DNA of 64,000 nucleotides from Streptomyces chryseus (GTDB taxonomy: Bacteria; Actinomycetota; Actinomycetes; Streptomycetales; Streptomycetaceae), in the NCBI RefSeq assembly GCF_014650755.1, contig NZ_BMVO01000003.1:372001-436000 (forward strand), read 5' to 3'. The position numbers and the translations under genes are program-made. Shown here in pieces: positions 40,000 to 49,204 of the stretch; the first letter of the stretch is position 1; every line of letters begins with the position of its first letter. Below the pieces are notes generated by a model that searched no databases, was not told the origin of the DNA, and worked only from the letters and a program-made list of their open reading frames with translations.

Positions 40000-41586
40000 A
40001 TGGCAACGCGTCGGGATGAGCTCGCCGCCTATACGTTCGCTCGCAAGCGCACCGTCGCAGCGTTCCTGGCACCTTCGCCCGGTGGCTCCGACGAGGGCGC
40101 GCCGCGTCCCATCCGTACGGTGATGCCCAGCTTGGCGGTGGGTGTCGTCCTGGTGATCGGCTTCATCGCCTGGGGTGTCATCAAGCCGTCGGCGCCCAAG
40201 GGCTGGGACACCCCCTACGAGCACATCATCGTCGACAGCGACTCCACCACGCGCTACGTGGTCGTCAAGGACAAGGCGGCGAACGGCAAGCAGGTCCCGA
40301 CGCTGCACCCCGTCCTGAACTACGCCTCCGCCAAGCTCCTCCTGGACAAGGGCAAGGGCAGCGTCATCGAGGTGCCGGGCAAGGAGATCGACAAGAGCGG
40401 CATCCCGCACGGCGCGACGCTCGGCATCCCGTACGCCCCCGACCGGCTGCCCACCAAGGAGGACGCCGAGCAGGCGAAGACCTGGGCGGTCTGCGAGCAG
40501 CCGGCCCCGGGGTCGAACACCGCCATCGACCGCGCGGTCTTCGTCCTCGACGAGGAGGACGCCAAGTCGGTCGGCGGCACGGGGAAGGTCGACGCGCGCG
40601 AGGCGCTGTACGTCGTCGACACCAGGACCAGGGCGGAGTACCTCGTCGACGGCAAGGGCAACGCCTTCGTCCTGGGCGGCTCGGCGGGTCTCAACGACAC
40701 GGAGATGCAGCAGCTGCGCGCCTCCGTCGTGGGGTCGACGGCCAAGCCGCAGCCGGTGAGCACGGAGTGGGTGAGGACTCTCAACCCCGGCGGCGAGATC
40801 TCCTTCCCCACGGTGGAGGGCATCGGGGAGCGCACCACGCTCCAGCAGCTTCCCGCCGAGGCCACGACGGTCGGCCGGGTGCTCAAGGCGGAGGAAGCGC
40901 AGGGGCACCAGTACTACGTCGTGCTCAAGGACCGGATCGCGTTGATCTCGCCGTTCGTCGCCGCCCTTCTCATGGACTCGCCGTCCGCCTCGAAGGCGTA
41001 CGGGGACGAACAGGTCGCCGCCATCAAGGCCGAGACCTCGGCCATCATCGGCGCCAACGGCGGCATCAGCGAAGCCTTCTACGACGACAAGGGCTGGCCG
41101 CACGATGTCCCGCGGCAGGCCAACCCGGCGGCGACGGCGACCGAGGCGGCCCGTACCACCTCGTGCAGCGTCTTCAGCGGAAGCATCGGAGCGGACGCGA
41201 AGCCGAAGCTCGCCGCCTGGGCGGGCGCCGCGTACCCCAAGAAGGTCATCGCCGACTCGCTGAACGCGTACGTCTCCTCGGGCTCCGGTCTGCTCTTCCA
41301 GGAGGTCGCGGGTGCGGCGGAGGGCGGTGGCGCGACGTATCTGCTGACCGACACGGGGCTGCGCTATTCGCTGCCGTCGAGCAACGACAGCGCGGCCGAC
41401 AAGACCGGCACCGGCACCGGCGCCTCGTCCTCGTCGGAGGACGGGGCGAGCGAGACGGACAAGGCGCGCACGCGTCTGGGATACGAGAAGGTCAGTCCCA
41501 CCGCCGTGCCCCAGCCGTACGCCGAGTTCATTCCGAAGGGGCCGATGCTGGACACCGGCAGCGCCAAGCAGCCGCAGAGTCAGTGA
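40000..41586 (+). CDS. eccB: Type VII secretion membrane protein EccB
   Basis: 528 residues. Starts MATRRDELAAYTFARKR, the conserved cytoplasmic EccB beginning (R-D-x-L-x-A-Y-x-F...R). One membrane helix (about 42-61) is followed by a large extracytoplasmic domain with LHPVLNYASAKLLL, TWAVCEQP, AEYLVDGKGNAFVL and an internal Cys pair. EccB dimers bridge ESX units on the outer face. Start ATG at 40000; the long frame upstream has no EccB similarity. The last 60 residues are Ser/Thr/Gly/Asp-rich. It heads the arm with the esx genes. Confidence 0.93.
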   Translation: MATRRDELAAYTFARKRTVAAFLAPSPGGSDEGAPRPIRTVMPSLAVGVVLVIGFIAWGVIKPSAPKGWDTPYEHIIVDSDSTTRYVVVKDKAANGKQVPTLHPVLNYASAKLLLDKGKGSVIEVPGKEIDKSGIPHGATLGIPYAPDRLPTKEDAEQAKTWAVCEQPAPGSNTAIDRAVFVLDEEDAKSVGGTGKVDAREALYVVDTRTRAEYLVDGKGNAFVLGGSAGLNDTEMQQLRASVVGSTAKPQPVSTEWVRTLNPGGEISFPTVEGIGERTTLQQLPAEATTVGRVLKAEEAQGHQYYVVLKDRIALISPFVAALLMDSPSASKAYGDEQVAAIKAETSAIIGANGGISEAFYDDKGWPHDVPRQANPAATATEAARTTSCSVFSGSIGADAKPKLAAWAGAAYPKKVIADSLNAYVSSGSGLLFQEVAGAAEGGGATYLLTDTGLRYSLPSSNDSAADKTGTGTGASSSSEDGASETDKARTRLGYEKVSPTAVPQPYAEFIPKGPMLDTGSAKQPQSQ

Positions 41587-41791
41587 CCCCAACGGGCATA
41601 ATCAGGGCGGCACTTGGTGTTGTCGATCACAGGGCCGTCGCGCGTGTGTGTGAACTCTGTAACTGATAACCGCCACATGTGGATGTGTGACGGACGGGCG
41701 ATAGAGTGTTTGCAGCGCTCACTGATATGACGCTTATCCGGGGAGTGGTACAGGCTTCCCGGACCATCAACGACATGGGGGAAGGTTCACC
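41587..41791 (+). promoter_or_regulatory. Leader and probable promoter of the esx genes
   Basis: A 205-base gap between eccB and the first WXG100 gene. It includes the palindrome CCACATGTGG (41673-41682) and AT-richer elements (GATAACCGCC, GATAGAGTG, TGATATGACG) that stand out in this genome. A separate promoter would allow the abundant Esx proteins to outnumber the membrane components; no consensus spacing could be fixed. Confidence 0.4.
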
Positions 41792-42103
41792 ATGGCCGGG
41801 CAGTTTCGGGTAACAGAAGATGAGCTGACCAGGCTCTCGGGCCAGATCGCCACCGTGAATGGTCAGATCCAGGGCGAGATCCGCCGTCTCGACGGCGTGA
41901 TCAGCCAGATCGCGGGGGGCTGGCAGGGCCAGGCGGCCAAGTCGTACCACGAGCTCCAGAACCGGTGGAACGAGGATGCCAAGAGGATGAGCGACATCCT
42001 CAACGACATCAAGGAAGCCGTGGACTCCACGCGGAGCAACTACACCGCGTCGGAAGAGCAGCAGAACGCTGAAGTCAGCAAGATCATGTCCGACTTCGGC
42101 TGA
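41792..42103 (+). CDS. WXG100 (ESAT-6/CFP-10-like) secreted protein
   Basis: 103 residues, helix-turn-helix hairpin with W-Q-G at the turn (44-46) and the C-terminal secretion signal Y84-x-x-x-E88. Likely secreted as a heterodimer with the next gene's product by the T7SS, and the equivalent of one member of the S. coelicolor EsxA/EsxB pair, whose loss affects sporulation. The tail continues past the signal and ends Ser-Asp-Phe-Gly. ATG at 41792 behind GGGGAAGG. Confidence 0.93.
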   Translation: MAGQFRVTEDELTRLSGQIATVNGQIQGEIRRLDGVISQIAGGWQGQAAKSYHELQNRWNEDAKRMSDILNDIKEAVDSTRSNYTASEEQQNAEVSKIMSDFG

Positions 42104-42150
42104 GCAACTCTCCCCGACCCGCCACGACTTCTTCCTGAAAGGGAGCGACG

Positions 42151-42435
42151 ATGTCGATTCTCGTCAATTACGCCACCATCACCAACGCGTCCACGGACGT
42201 CAAGAACACCGCCGGCCGTATCAAGCAGCAGCTCGACGACGTCGAGGCGGCTGTCCGTCGTGTCGCCTCCACCTGGGAGGGTGAGGCGCAGGAGGGTTAC
42301 CAGCGCAAGCAGCGCGACTGGGACAAGACGGCGGCCAACCTGCACGCGACGCTGATGAAGATCGCCGCGGCGCTGCAGAACTCGGCGGAGAACTACCAGG
42401 CCACCGAGAAGAGCAACGCCAACACCTGGGGCTGA
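42151..42435 (+). CDS. WXG100 (ESAT-6/CFP-10-like) secreted protein
   Basis: 94 residues with W-E-G at 42-44 and a Y82-x-x-x-E86 secretion motif. 47 bases after the first esx gene, with its own AAAGGGAG site. Both proteins of the pair carry the YxxxE motif, unlike the mycobacterial EsxA/EsxB pair where mainly the CFP-10 side directs export. The end is Asn-Thr-Trp-Gly. Confidence 0.92.
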   Translation: MSILVNYATITNASTDVKNTAGRIKQQLDDVEAAVRRVASTWEGEAQEGYQRKQRDWDKTAANLHATLMKIAAALQNSAENYQATEKSNANTWG

Positions 42436-42449
42436 TCCGCTCCGAGGCA

Positions 42450-42566
42450 AGACGAGTTGGGGCGGCCCGGCCGACGCCACGGCGTCCGCTGGGCCGACCC
42501 ACTTCTGCGACAAGACCAGAGCTCCGGCCTTCCGGACCGGAGCGAGAAAGCCTGGGGAGCCTGAAC
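42450..42566 (+). promoter_or_regulatory. Hairpins between the esx pair and the mycosin gene
   Basis: A GC-rich imperfect hairpin (GGCGGCCCGGC with GCTGGGCCGACC, about 42462-42500) is followed by GCTCCGG (42521-42527)/CCGGAGC (42537-42543). These could slow transcription after the highly used esx genes or protect their mRNA 3' end. Inference only. Confidence 0.4.
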
Positions 42567-43865
42567 ATGGGGGTCCTGACACCCCGTCCGCGTAGGCGCA
42601 CGAGTGGAACCCGCGCACTGCAGCGGGCCTGTGGCGTGCTCGCGATCGCGGGGGTGTGTCTCACGACCGCCCCACCGGCAGCGGCCACGGCCCCTCCGGC
42701 CCCCACCCGTCTCGCGGACGCCGACAAGCCGTCCTTCGGACTGACCTCCAGCTCCGAGTGCACGTTCGGCGGCAAGACCATAAGGTCCACGCCGTGGTCG
42801 CTCCAGCGCGTACTCCTGCGCCAACTGCGGGAGCAGGCCACGGGCGAGGGCGTCACGGTCGCCGTGATCGACACCGGCGTCGACGACTCCAACCCGCAGC
42901 TGCGCGGCGCGATGGCCCCGGGCGGCAAGGACTACGTCGGCAAGTCGAAGGACGGCACCGACGACATCGAGGGCCACGGCACCCGGGTCGCGGGCATCAT
43001 CGCGGCCCGGCCGTTCCCGGGCACCGGCTTCGCGGGCATCGCCCCGAAGGCCAAGATCCTGTCTCTCCGCTACACGGGCGGGGAGGAGGAGCAGGGCGAC
43101 TCCGGGACGATGTCCGCCGCGATCCGCGACGCGGTCGCCAAGGGTGCGAAGATCATCAACATCTCGTCCGACACGGCGAACAAGAAGGACAACGGTCCGC
43201 TGCGCGCCACGGTGAAGAACGCGGTGGACGCCGGCGTCCTGATCGTCGCGGCATCCGGGAACGACGGCGCCGACGGCAAGTCCGCCGACACCTACCCGGC
43301 GTCGTACCCCGGTGTCCTGGCGGTGGCGGCGTCCGACCGCAACAACGAACGGGCCTCCTTCTCGCAGGCCGGCGACTTCGTCGACATCGCGGCGCCCGGC
43401 GTGGGCATGGTCTCGACCGTCCCCAAGGGCGGCCAGTGCACGGCCGACGGCACGAGCTTCGCCGCCCCGTATGTGGCGGGCGTGGCGGCGCTGCTGAAGG
43501 AGAAGCACCCGAAGTGGACGGCCGCCCAGATCGCCACCCGCATCCAGGAATCCGCCCAACGCCCCGGCCTCGGCCCGAACCGCTACCTGGGCTGGGGCGT
43601 GGTCGACCCGGTAGCCGCCCTCTCGGACGACGCCACCCCGGGCACCCGCCCGCAGGAGGACCCACCGGCGCCCGCGGGCACGACCGACGTGATCCCCATG
43701 GCGGTGACGATGGGCGAGACGGAAGCGGAACAGGAGCGCCGGGTCGCGATGTACGTGGTGGGCGCGGGCCTGCTGCTGGTACTCCTGGCGAGCGGGAGCG
43801 GAATCGCGGTGCGGGACTGGCGCAACAAACGCGCCAGGCAGTCAGGTTCGCCCGGGGCATTGTGA
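42567..43865 (+). CDS. mycP: Mycosin-type subtilisin-like protease (MycP), first copy
   Basis: 432 residues. Signal peptide (about 1-41), S8 catalytic domain with Asp102 (VIDTGVD), His137 (GHGTRVAG) and Ser297 (GTSFAAPYVAG), and a C-terminal membrane helix (about 395-418) followed by a basic tail: the standard MycP layout. It acts on the outer face of the membrane, where MycP stabilises the ESX complex and trims substrates. Cys64/Cys291 could form a disulphide. Preceded by the esx pair and followed by accessory secreted proteins. The extra ORFs across it are shadows. Confidence 0.93.
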   Translation: MGVLTPRPRRRTSGTRALQRACGVLAIAGVCLTTAPPAAATAPPAPTRLADADKPSFGLTSSSECTFGGKTIRSTPWSLQRVLLRQLREQATGEGVTVAVIDTGVDDSNPQLRGAMAPGGKDYVGKSKDGTDDIEGHGTRVAGIIAARPFPGTGFAGIAPKAKILSLRYTGGEEEQGDSGTMSAAIRDAVAKGAKIINISSDTANKKDNGPLRATVKNAVDAGVLIVAASGNDGADGKSADTYPASYPGVLAVAASDRNNERASFSQAGDFVDIAAPGVGMVSTVPKGGQCTADGTSFAAPYVAGVAALLKEKHPKWTAAQIATRIQESAQRPGLGPNRYLGWGVVDPVAALSDDATPGTRPQEDPPAPAGTTDVIPMAVTMGETEAEQERRVAMYVVGAGLLLVLLASGSGIAVRDWRNKRARQSGSPGAL

Positions 43866-43914
43866 GCGCGTGGGTGCAGGAAAACGTTGAAACACAGGGG
43901 AGAGGACACGGGGT

Positions 43915-44262
43915 ATGAGCGACGGAATGCGGGTGGATCTGAGTGCACTGGATGAGGTCATCCGGAAGCTCTGGGGTCTGCTCGACGACATGGACAAGGC
44001 CGGCGGCAAGGTGACGTACTCGACGAACGTCCCGAGCAATGCGTTCGGTAGCGAGAGGTTCCTCGAGTCGAACGACCTCCACCTCGCTCACGAGCAGATG
44101 AAGACCAAGATCGAGGGATTGATCAAGGGGCTGCACGGCCTGATCGACGAGTTCGGCAAGAGCGCCTCGAAGGTCCGGGACAAGTACAACGAGCAGGAGC
44201 ACGCCAACAAGCACGGGATGGGCGGCGACTCTGGGCCGGCCAAAAAGGGTGCTTACGCGTAA
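43915..44262 (+). CDS. Small helical T7SS-associated protein, candidate partner of the next gene
   Basis: 115 residues, mostly helical: two long amphipathic helices around a short turn, no strict W-x-G, and Y91-x-x-x-E95 near the end, matching a T7SS export signal. It starts at ATG 43915 after a weak SD and lies 42 bases before a 530-residue WXG-motif protein. It resembles small targeting partners encoded directly before larger T7SS substrates in other bacteria. Specific family not recognised. Confidence 0.72.
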   Translation: MSDGMRVDLSALDEVIRKLWGLLDDMDKAGGKVTYSTNVPSNAFGSERFLESNDLHLAHEQMKTKIEGLIKGLHGLIDEFGKSASKVRDKYNEQEHANKHGMGGDSGPAKKGAYA

Positions 44263-44304
44263 ACGACCTCAGGCATCGGTCACAAACGGAGGGGATGGAC
44301 GAAC

Positions 44305-45897
44305 ATGGGGTACGGCTACCGGCCCACACCCGAGCAGATTGAAGCGCAGCAGAGGCAGCATCAGCAGCGCATCAAGGACGACCACGACGAGAAGCTCGAA
44401 GAGCAGGCCAACGGGGGCAAGACCAGTTTCGACCGGAACGCTCTCAGGACGCAGTTCATGCAGGAAGGCATTCCTGAACTGCGCAAGATGATCCTGGACT
44501 CGGATCCGGATGCCATCTACGAGGCGAGCCTGAGCTGGAAGCAGGTTCACAACATCCTCTCCGGCGGCGACGGCGACGGTGCGAGCGGCGGCGTGGACGC
44601 TGTTTCGTCCAAGGACAGCGTCGCCGGCATGTTGCAGACGGCCGTCGACAACGTGATGGAGCACTGGGAGGGTGACGCTGCCCGCGCGTTCCAGCGCAAG
44701 GCTGGAGAGATTACCCAGAAGGTGGTGAACGGCGGCGCCTTCGCCAACCTCGCCTCTGCGCAGATGGATGCTGTGCAGAAGGACCTGCGAGCGGCCAAGG
44801 AAAAGATGAGGGACGTCAAGGTTCCCTCCGGCTGGGACAGCTTCTGGAACAAGATGGGCGACTCCGGCGGCCGCGACGACGCCATGCTGAAGGAGGACGT
44901 CAAGAACGGCGTCAGCGCGGACGCCGCGCGCAAGGCCAACGAGGAAATGCTGTCTGCGGGCAAGGAAGCGCAGCTGCAGGGTGTTGCCGTCATGGAGAGC
45001 TTGGCGGCCAACTACCAGGTCTATGCGAAAAACCTCAATCGCCAGGCCGTCGATAACCCGAGGGATCCGTTCCAGCCCCCAAGCAATGATGTGACGATGC
45101 CGCCCCCCATTACTATGCCGAGTCCTTCCGGCAGTGCTCGCCCGGGTGCGGTAGGGGCAGCTCCCAAGCCTTGGAGCGCCGGCGGAACCAGCCAGATCGG
45201 CGCGGCCCCACAGGTTCCGCGGGCGAAGGGCATTACCGGCGGTGCCGTGCTCCCGCCCACCACGGGAACGAACGTGGACAGCATCAAGCCCGGGCTCACT
45301 GGCCCCGGCCTTAGCCCTGGCCCTGTCAGCGGTGGAGGCGGCGGTGGTGGAGGCGGAGCTATGCCGCCCGGCGGCATAGCTCCTATTGGAGGACCTGGTC
45401 TCGGCGCTGGCGGCGGACGCAGCGGCATCGGTGGTCCGGGAGGCAGGATCGCCCCAACTGCGCGCAGCGGTATCGGAGCCCCCGGGAGCCGGTCCGGTTT
45501 GGGCGGCCCGGGAGGCGCCGGAGCCACCCGCGGTACCGGAGGTCGAGCTGGCATGGGCGGCATGGGCGGCGGTGCCGGGGCCGGCGCAGCCGGTCGAAGT
45601 GGCGCTGCAGCGGGCGGCCGGGGAGCCCTTGCAAAGGCGCGAGGTGGCGTAGTCGGTGCGGCCAAGGCGCCTACCGGTAAGGGCACAGGTGCCGGTGCGG
45701 GCCTGCACGGCAGCCGCGGTGGATCACAGCGCGGCGGTATGGCAGGTGGTATGGCCGGCGGCATGGGCCGAGGCAACGGCAGGCGCCCCGAGGACGAGAA
45801 CAGCAGGGGAGAGCGTCCCGACTACTTGGTCGAGGACGAGGAGACCTGGATCTCGGAGGAGGACCGCAAGCGCAACGTGCCGCGGAACATCGAGTAG
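44305..45897 (+). CDS. WXG-motif T7SS substrate with Gly/Pro-rich C-terminal half
   Basis: 530 residues. Helical N-terminal part (1-245) with W121-E-G123 between long helices, then about 285 residues of Gly/Pro/Ala/Arg-rich sequence with GGGGGGGG runs and repeated GAGGRSG-like units, ending in an acidic/basic tail. No signal peptide or membrane helix. The plan (helical WXG domain plus repetitive low-complexity domain) is like mycobacterial PPE/Esp-type substrates without being homologous by motif. It has no recognisable enzyme domain. Start ATG 44305 behind GGAGGGG. Confidence 0.78.
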   Translation: MGYGYRPTPEQIEAQQRQHQQRIKDDHDEKLEEQANGGKTSFDRNALRTQFMQEGIPELRKMILDSDPDAIYEASLSWKQVHNILSGGDGDGASGGVDAVSSKDSVAGMLQTAVDNVMEHWEGDAARAFQRKAGEITQKVVNGGAFANLASAQMDAVQKDLRAAKEKMRDVKVPSGWDSFWNKMGDSGGRDDAMLKEDVKNGVSADAARKANEEMLSAGKEAQLQGVAVMESLAANYQVYAKNLNRQAVDNPRDPFQPPSNDVTMPPPITMPSPSGSARPGAVGAAPKPWSAGGTSQIGAAPQVPRAKGITGGAVLPPTTGTNVDSIKPGLTGPGLSPGPVSGGGGGGGGGAMPPGGIAPIGGPGLGAGGGRSGIGGPGGRIAPTARSGIGAPGSRSGLGGPGGAGATRGTGGRAGMGGMGGGAGAGAAGRSGAAAGGRGALAKARGGVVGAAKAPTGKGTGAGAGLHGSRGGSQRGGMAGGMAGGMGRGNGRRPEDENSRGERPDYLVEDEETWISEEDRKRNVPRNIE

Positions 45898-45983
45898 GCA
45901 CACGCGCGGCCCGAGTGGCAAGCTGCCAGCGGTCCGCGTTTGCAGGCTGGCGTAACCAGTCGTAGTTGAGTGAGGAGCAAGGA

Positions 45984-47318
45984 ATGGGTGTCAAGCGAGT
46001 CTGGTCCACGACAGGAGTCGTGGCGCTGACAGGAGCCTTGCTCCTCACTTCAGCCCCTGCAGCATCAGCGGACTACATCCGCGACCAACAGTGGACGTTG
46101 GACGCATTCAGTGTGGAAAAGGTGTGGGCCGAATCTGAAGGCCAGGGCGTCACAGTCGCTGTCGTCGACACGGGCGTGGACCCAACCCACCCGGATCTGA
46201 CCGGGCAGGTGCTGCCGGGGAAAGACGTCACGGTAGGAGGGAACGCTCATCAGGATGAGGCTGGGCACGGCACAGGGATGGCAAGCCTCATCGCTGGTCA
46301 TGGTCACGGGGAGGGTCGCTCAGCCGGTGTAATGGGATTGGCTCCTAAGGCTAAGATCTTGCCGGTGCGCGTCATGCGCGCAAGCAAAGATGACGTCGTC
46401 GACGAGAGACGCTGGGCTGCCGGTATTCGCTATGCGGTAGATAACGGTGCATCGGTCATCAACCTTTCGTTTGTTGACGACCACGCAAACCCCACCACCG
46501 AAGCGGCGAAGGCCATCGCTTACGCGCAGAAGCGCAACGTAGTAGTAGTCGCGGGCGTTGGTAACGATGGTGATGCCAGGGTGATGTACCCCGCTGCGCT
46601 GCCGGGGGTCGTCGCTGTAGGAGCTCTAGACCGGTCGAGCCAATTCTGGGACAAGTCAAACTTCGGCAAGGGGATCACTTTGACCGCGCCGGGAGAGAAG
46701 ATTCTAAGAGCTGACCCAAGTCGCTCGTCAGGGTACGCGGAAGCGGACGGTACCTCTGACGCAACTGCTCTCGTCTCAGCCACTGCTGCTTTGGTGCGCT
46801 CCAAGTACCCTGATCTGACGGCTGGCCAGGTCATCAACCGTCTGATCAAGTCCACGACCTTCCTCGACCACGACGTCAAGAAGGTGCCCGACGAGGAGTT
46901 CGGCTACGGAGTGATCCGTCCCTACCGCGCGCTAACGATGGACATTCCAAAGGGCCCCAAGGAGGGCCCCCTCCCGCAAGCCCCCGCGTCCACGTCCTCG
47001 AAGGCCGCCAGCGGCTCTGAAGGCGGTAGCAGCACGACGAACCAGGCCAAGAAGAAGACCAAGTCCTCCTCCGGCACCATCCTCGTCATCGCCGGTATCG
47101 CAGGCGTACTCGTGATCGGTGGCATCGTCTTCGCTGTGATCCGCAGCCGTGGAAATAGGGGCAGCGGTGGCGGCCCCGGCGGCGGAGCGCAGGGGGTTGG
47201 TTACCCGAACCAGCCGGCGTATCCCTCCGCCCAACAGCCCTACCCCGGCTCACCTCACGGCCAGGCACCCCAGCACCAAAATCCCTACGGCCAGCACCCC
47301 CCGCACCAGGGGCAGTAA
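45984..47318 (+). CDS. Mycosin-type subtilisin-like protease (MycP), second copy
   Basis: 444 residues. Signal peptide (1-30), S8 domain with Asp62, His95 (GHGTGMAS) and Ser258, GVGNDGD for the oxyanion Asn, a membrane helix (about 350-375) and a Gly/Pro/Gln-rich cytoplasmic tail. The Ser motif is GTSDATAL rather than GTSFAAPY. Start ATG 45984 behind GAGGAGC. Its first 900 bases use codons rare in this window (CTA, AGA, ATT, GTA in runs), unlike the first mycosin, so it may be newly acquired or recombined. It closes the conserved part of the T7SS arm. Confidence 0.9.
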   Translation: MGVKRVWSTTGVVALTGALLLTSAPAASADYIRDQQWTLDAFSVEKVWAESEGQGVTVAVVDTGVDPTHPDLTGQVLPGKDVTVGGNAHQDEAGHGTGMASLIAGHGHGEGRSAGVMGLAPKAKILPVRVMRASKDDVVDERRWAAGIRYAVDNGASVINLSFVDDHANPTTEAAKAIAYAQKRNVVVVAGVGNDGDARVMYPAALPGVVAVGALDRSSQFWDKSNFGKGITLTAPGEKILRADPSRSSGYAEADGTSDATALVSATAALVRSKYPDLTAGQVINRLIKSTTFLDHDVKKVPDEEFGYGVIRPYRALTMDIPKGPKEGPLPQAPASTSSKAASGSEGGSSTTNQAKKKTKSSSGTILVIAGIAGVLVIGGIVFAVIRSRGNRGSGGGPGGGAQGVGYPNQPAYPSAQQPYPGSPHGQAPQHQNPYGQHPPHQGQ

Positions 47319-47335
47319 GCCGTACGCCCAAAAGT

Positions 47336-47378
47336 GAGCCCGTCGTGTCCGCCCCCTCAGGGCATGCACGACGGGCTC
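47336..47378 (+). terminator. Hairpin terminator after the second mycosin
   Basis: GAGCCCGTCGTG (47336-47347) pairs over 12 bp with CACGACGGGCTC (47367-47378). It ends the core T7SS transcript. Confidence 0.82.
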
Positions 47379-47729
47379 AGTCGTTTCTGAGGTCAGCCTC
47401 GACCAAGCCCCCGCACCACAGATGTCCCTGCGCTCCCATGCCCAACGCCCGCCCGTCCCGGCGGACGAGCAGGCCGATGGCCACCCCCACCTGGACGACG
47501 CGGCGAGCGTCGCGCAATCACCCATCCCCACCACAGCCAGTAGGCCAAGACCATGTCCCGAGCGGCGGCTTGATCGTTGGGCCGATCGTGGGAGTGCGGG
47601 GCCGGTACGGGGGCGTGGGCGGTCGGTCACACGAGTCAACATGGGCGGCTGCACGCCGAGTCGCGCACTCTCCGGGCCGGGGCATCCACCGGCCCGCAAT
47701 TCCGGAGCCAATTCGAATGAGAGTCGCAC
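47379..47729. other. 351-bp gene-free stretch
   Basis: Lies between the terminator and the first accessory WXG pair. Every open frame here lacks codon bias and a ribosome-binding site. A promoter for the accessory genes should be present; none could be defined. Confidence 0.5.
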
Positions 47730-48068
47730 GTGGCTGACGACGCGCCGTTCTACGCACAGGACGCAGGCAGGAAACTTGCTCGCGATTTCGAGTCTCGGGC
47801 TTACGACTTACGTGCGCACCTGAAGAAGTTCATCGACGAGACGGGAGAGGAAGCCATCTCGGACGGATTCGGCCTCCTGACCGAGTCCGACCAACTGAGA
47901 ACCGAATACGTCGGCTATTCCTCGGACGCCACTGCTGCCCTGAACCTGGTGCACAAGTACCTGGACGCCGTGGCTGATTCCCTGCGAAAGGTCCACCGCG
48001 ACACCGAGTTCACCGACGAAGGTGTCGCGGTGCTCTTCGGTGCGAAGGGCGACGGTGGCAAGAAGTGA
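47730..48068 (+). CDS. Small helical T7SS-associated protein with a TTA codon
   Basis: 112 residues, two to three helices, acidic, no signal peptide. Leu27 is encoded by TTA (47808-47810), the rarest codon in Streptomyces, read only by the bldA tRNA; this places its synthesis under developmental control. The start is GTG 47730 with a weak SD. Its stop overlaps the next gene's GTG in GTGA, so both are made in equal amounts, as expected for a complex. It probably pairs with the WXG protein downstream; family not recognised. Confidence 0.75.
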   Translation: MADDAPFYAQDAGRKLARDFESRAYDLRAHLKKFIDETGEEAISDGFGLLTESDQLRTEYVGYSSDATAALNLVHKYLDAVADSLRKVHRDTEFTDEGVAVLFGAKGDGGKK

Positions 48069-49204
48069 GCGGAAACGAGTCGGTGGGTGAGGAGCTCGTC
48101 GAGCTCGGGATCGAGCTCGTCAATCCCGGCGGCAGGCCGGAGGAGCTCCGACAGGCCGCCAAGGCGTGGCGTCGCCTGCAGAAGGAGGTCGCAGGCGCGG
48201 ACGGGTTGCTGAAGGCACTCGACAGGAACGTCGAGGACGTCGTGGGGGACACCTGGCGCGGCCCCGCCGCCGAAGCGTTCAGGGACCACTGGCGCGAGAT
48301 GAAGGCGCAGGTCGAGAAGGCGACGGAGCAGTACGACGAGATCGCCAGGCAGCTCGACGAGGCCGCCGATTCGATCGAGCAGGTGAACTCGGAGATCCAC
48401 GACATCTACGTCGAGATCGGCGTCTCGATCGGCGTCGGCGTAGCCCTGTCCTTCGTCACGCTCGGCCTCGGAAGCGCGGCGGCAGCGGCGAACGTCGCGA
48501 GGCTGGCCGGGCAGGCCATCAGCCTCTCCGAACGCCTCGGCCGGCTGTTGCGTGGCATCGCCGCAGCGATGCGTGCGTACCAACGGTCGACGAAGCTGGC
48601 CAAGTTGCTGGTGGACTTCGGTGTCAACTGGGCCGGGAACACCTTCACGACGGTCGCCAGCGACGTGGCGACAGGTGAAGGACTCGATGCCGGGAGCCTC
48701 GGCAAAGCGACTTGGCAGGGAGGCGTCGCGTCGCTCGCAGGTACGCCGATGGGCTTGGCCGGGGCGGGTGGGGCGAACGCCCTGCTGCGAAACCGTGGCA
48801 TGAGTCAGCTGGGAATCCGAGCCTCGGAGAACATCGTGGGTGGGGCAGTGGGCAACGTCGCGGGCGGAGTCGCCGTCGACGGAGTATCCCGGGTCACGGG
48901 CAGCGAAAAGCCGGAGTGGCTGAAGAATGCCGTGGTCAACGCCGCAGGAGGTGGTGTCGGCGGCGCCGGCGGAGTAGGCATCGGAGCCATGTCGCACCGT
49001 CGCTTCCAAGCGGCGGGCAGCCCGACCGTCCCTCCGGTGACCCCCGACGCGACGAACCCGTCCACAAGCACTCGCCAAGAGGGCGCCCCGCGCCCCGCAG
49101 CCAACGCCCGGCCGGATGGAGCAGGCGGATCGGACGGAGCCGGCGAACCTCCTGCAACGGGGACGACATCGCGCCGACGAAGCATCAGGGACGACTTCGG
49201 GTGA
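48065..49204 (+). CDS. WXG-domain T7SS substrate lacking a recognisable toxin domain
   Basis: 379 residues: WXG-like helical N-terminus with W64-R-G66, a hydrophobic segment (about 118-145), then an Ala/Gly-rich helical region of the kind found before toxin domains in polymorphic T7SS proteins, and a Pro/Ser/Gly-rich tail ending Arg-Asp-Asp-Phe-Gly. No catalytic motif is seen in the last 100 residues. GTG start overlaps the previous stop. It could be a carrier, a structural substrate or a toxin that lost its effector domain. Confidence 0.72.
   Translation: MSGNESVGEELVELGIELVNPGGRPEELRQAAKAWRRLQKEVAGADGLLKALDRNVEDVVGDTWRGPAAEAFRDHWREMKAQVEKATEQYDEIARQLDEAADSIEQVNSEIHDIYVEIGVSIGVGVALSFVTLGLGSAAAAANVARLAGQAISLSERLGRLLRGIAAAMRAYQRSTKLAKLLVDFGVNWAGNTFTTVASDVATGEGLDAGSLGKATWQGGVASLAGTPMGLAGAGGANALLRNRGMSQLGIRASENIVGGAVGNVAGGVAVDGVSRVTGSEKPEWLKNAVVNAAGGGVGGAGGVGIGAMSHRRFQAAGSPTVPPVTPDATNPSTSTRQEGAPRPAANARPDGAGGSDGAGEPPATGTTSRRRSIRDDFG

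Noticed and set aside
39958..41592. Minus-strand frame of 544 codons opposite eccB
   Set aside because: Shadow; eccB on the plus strand has the conserved start and membrane helix.
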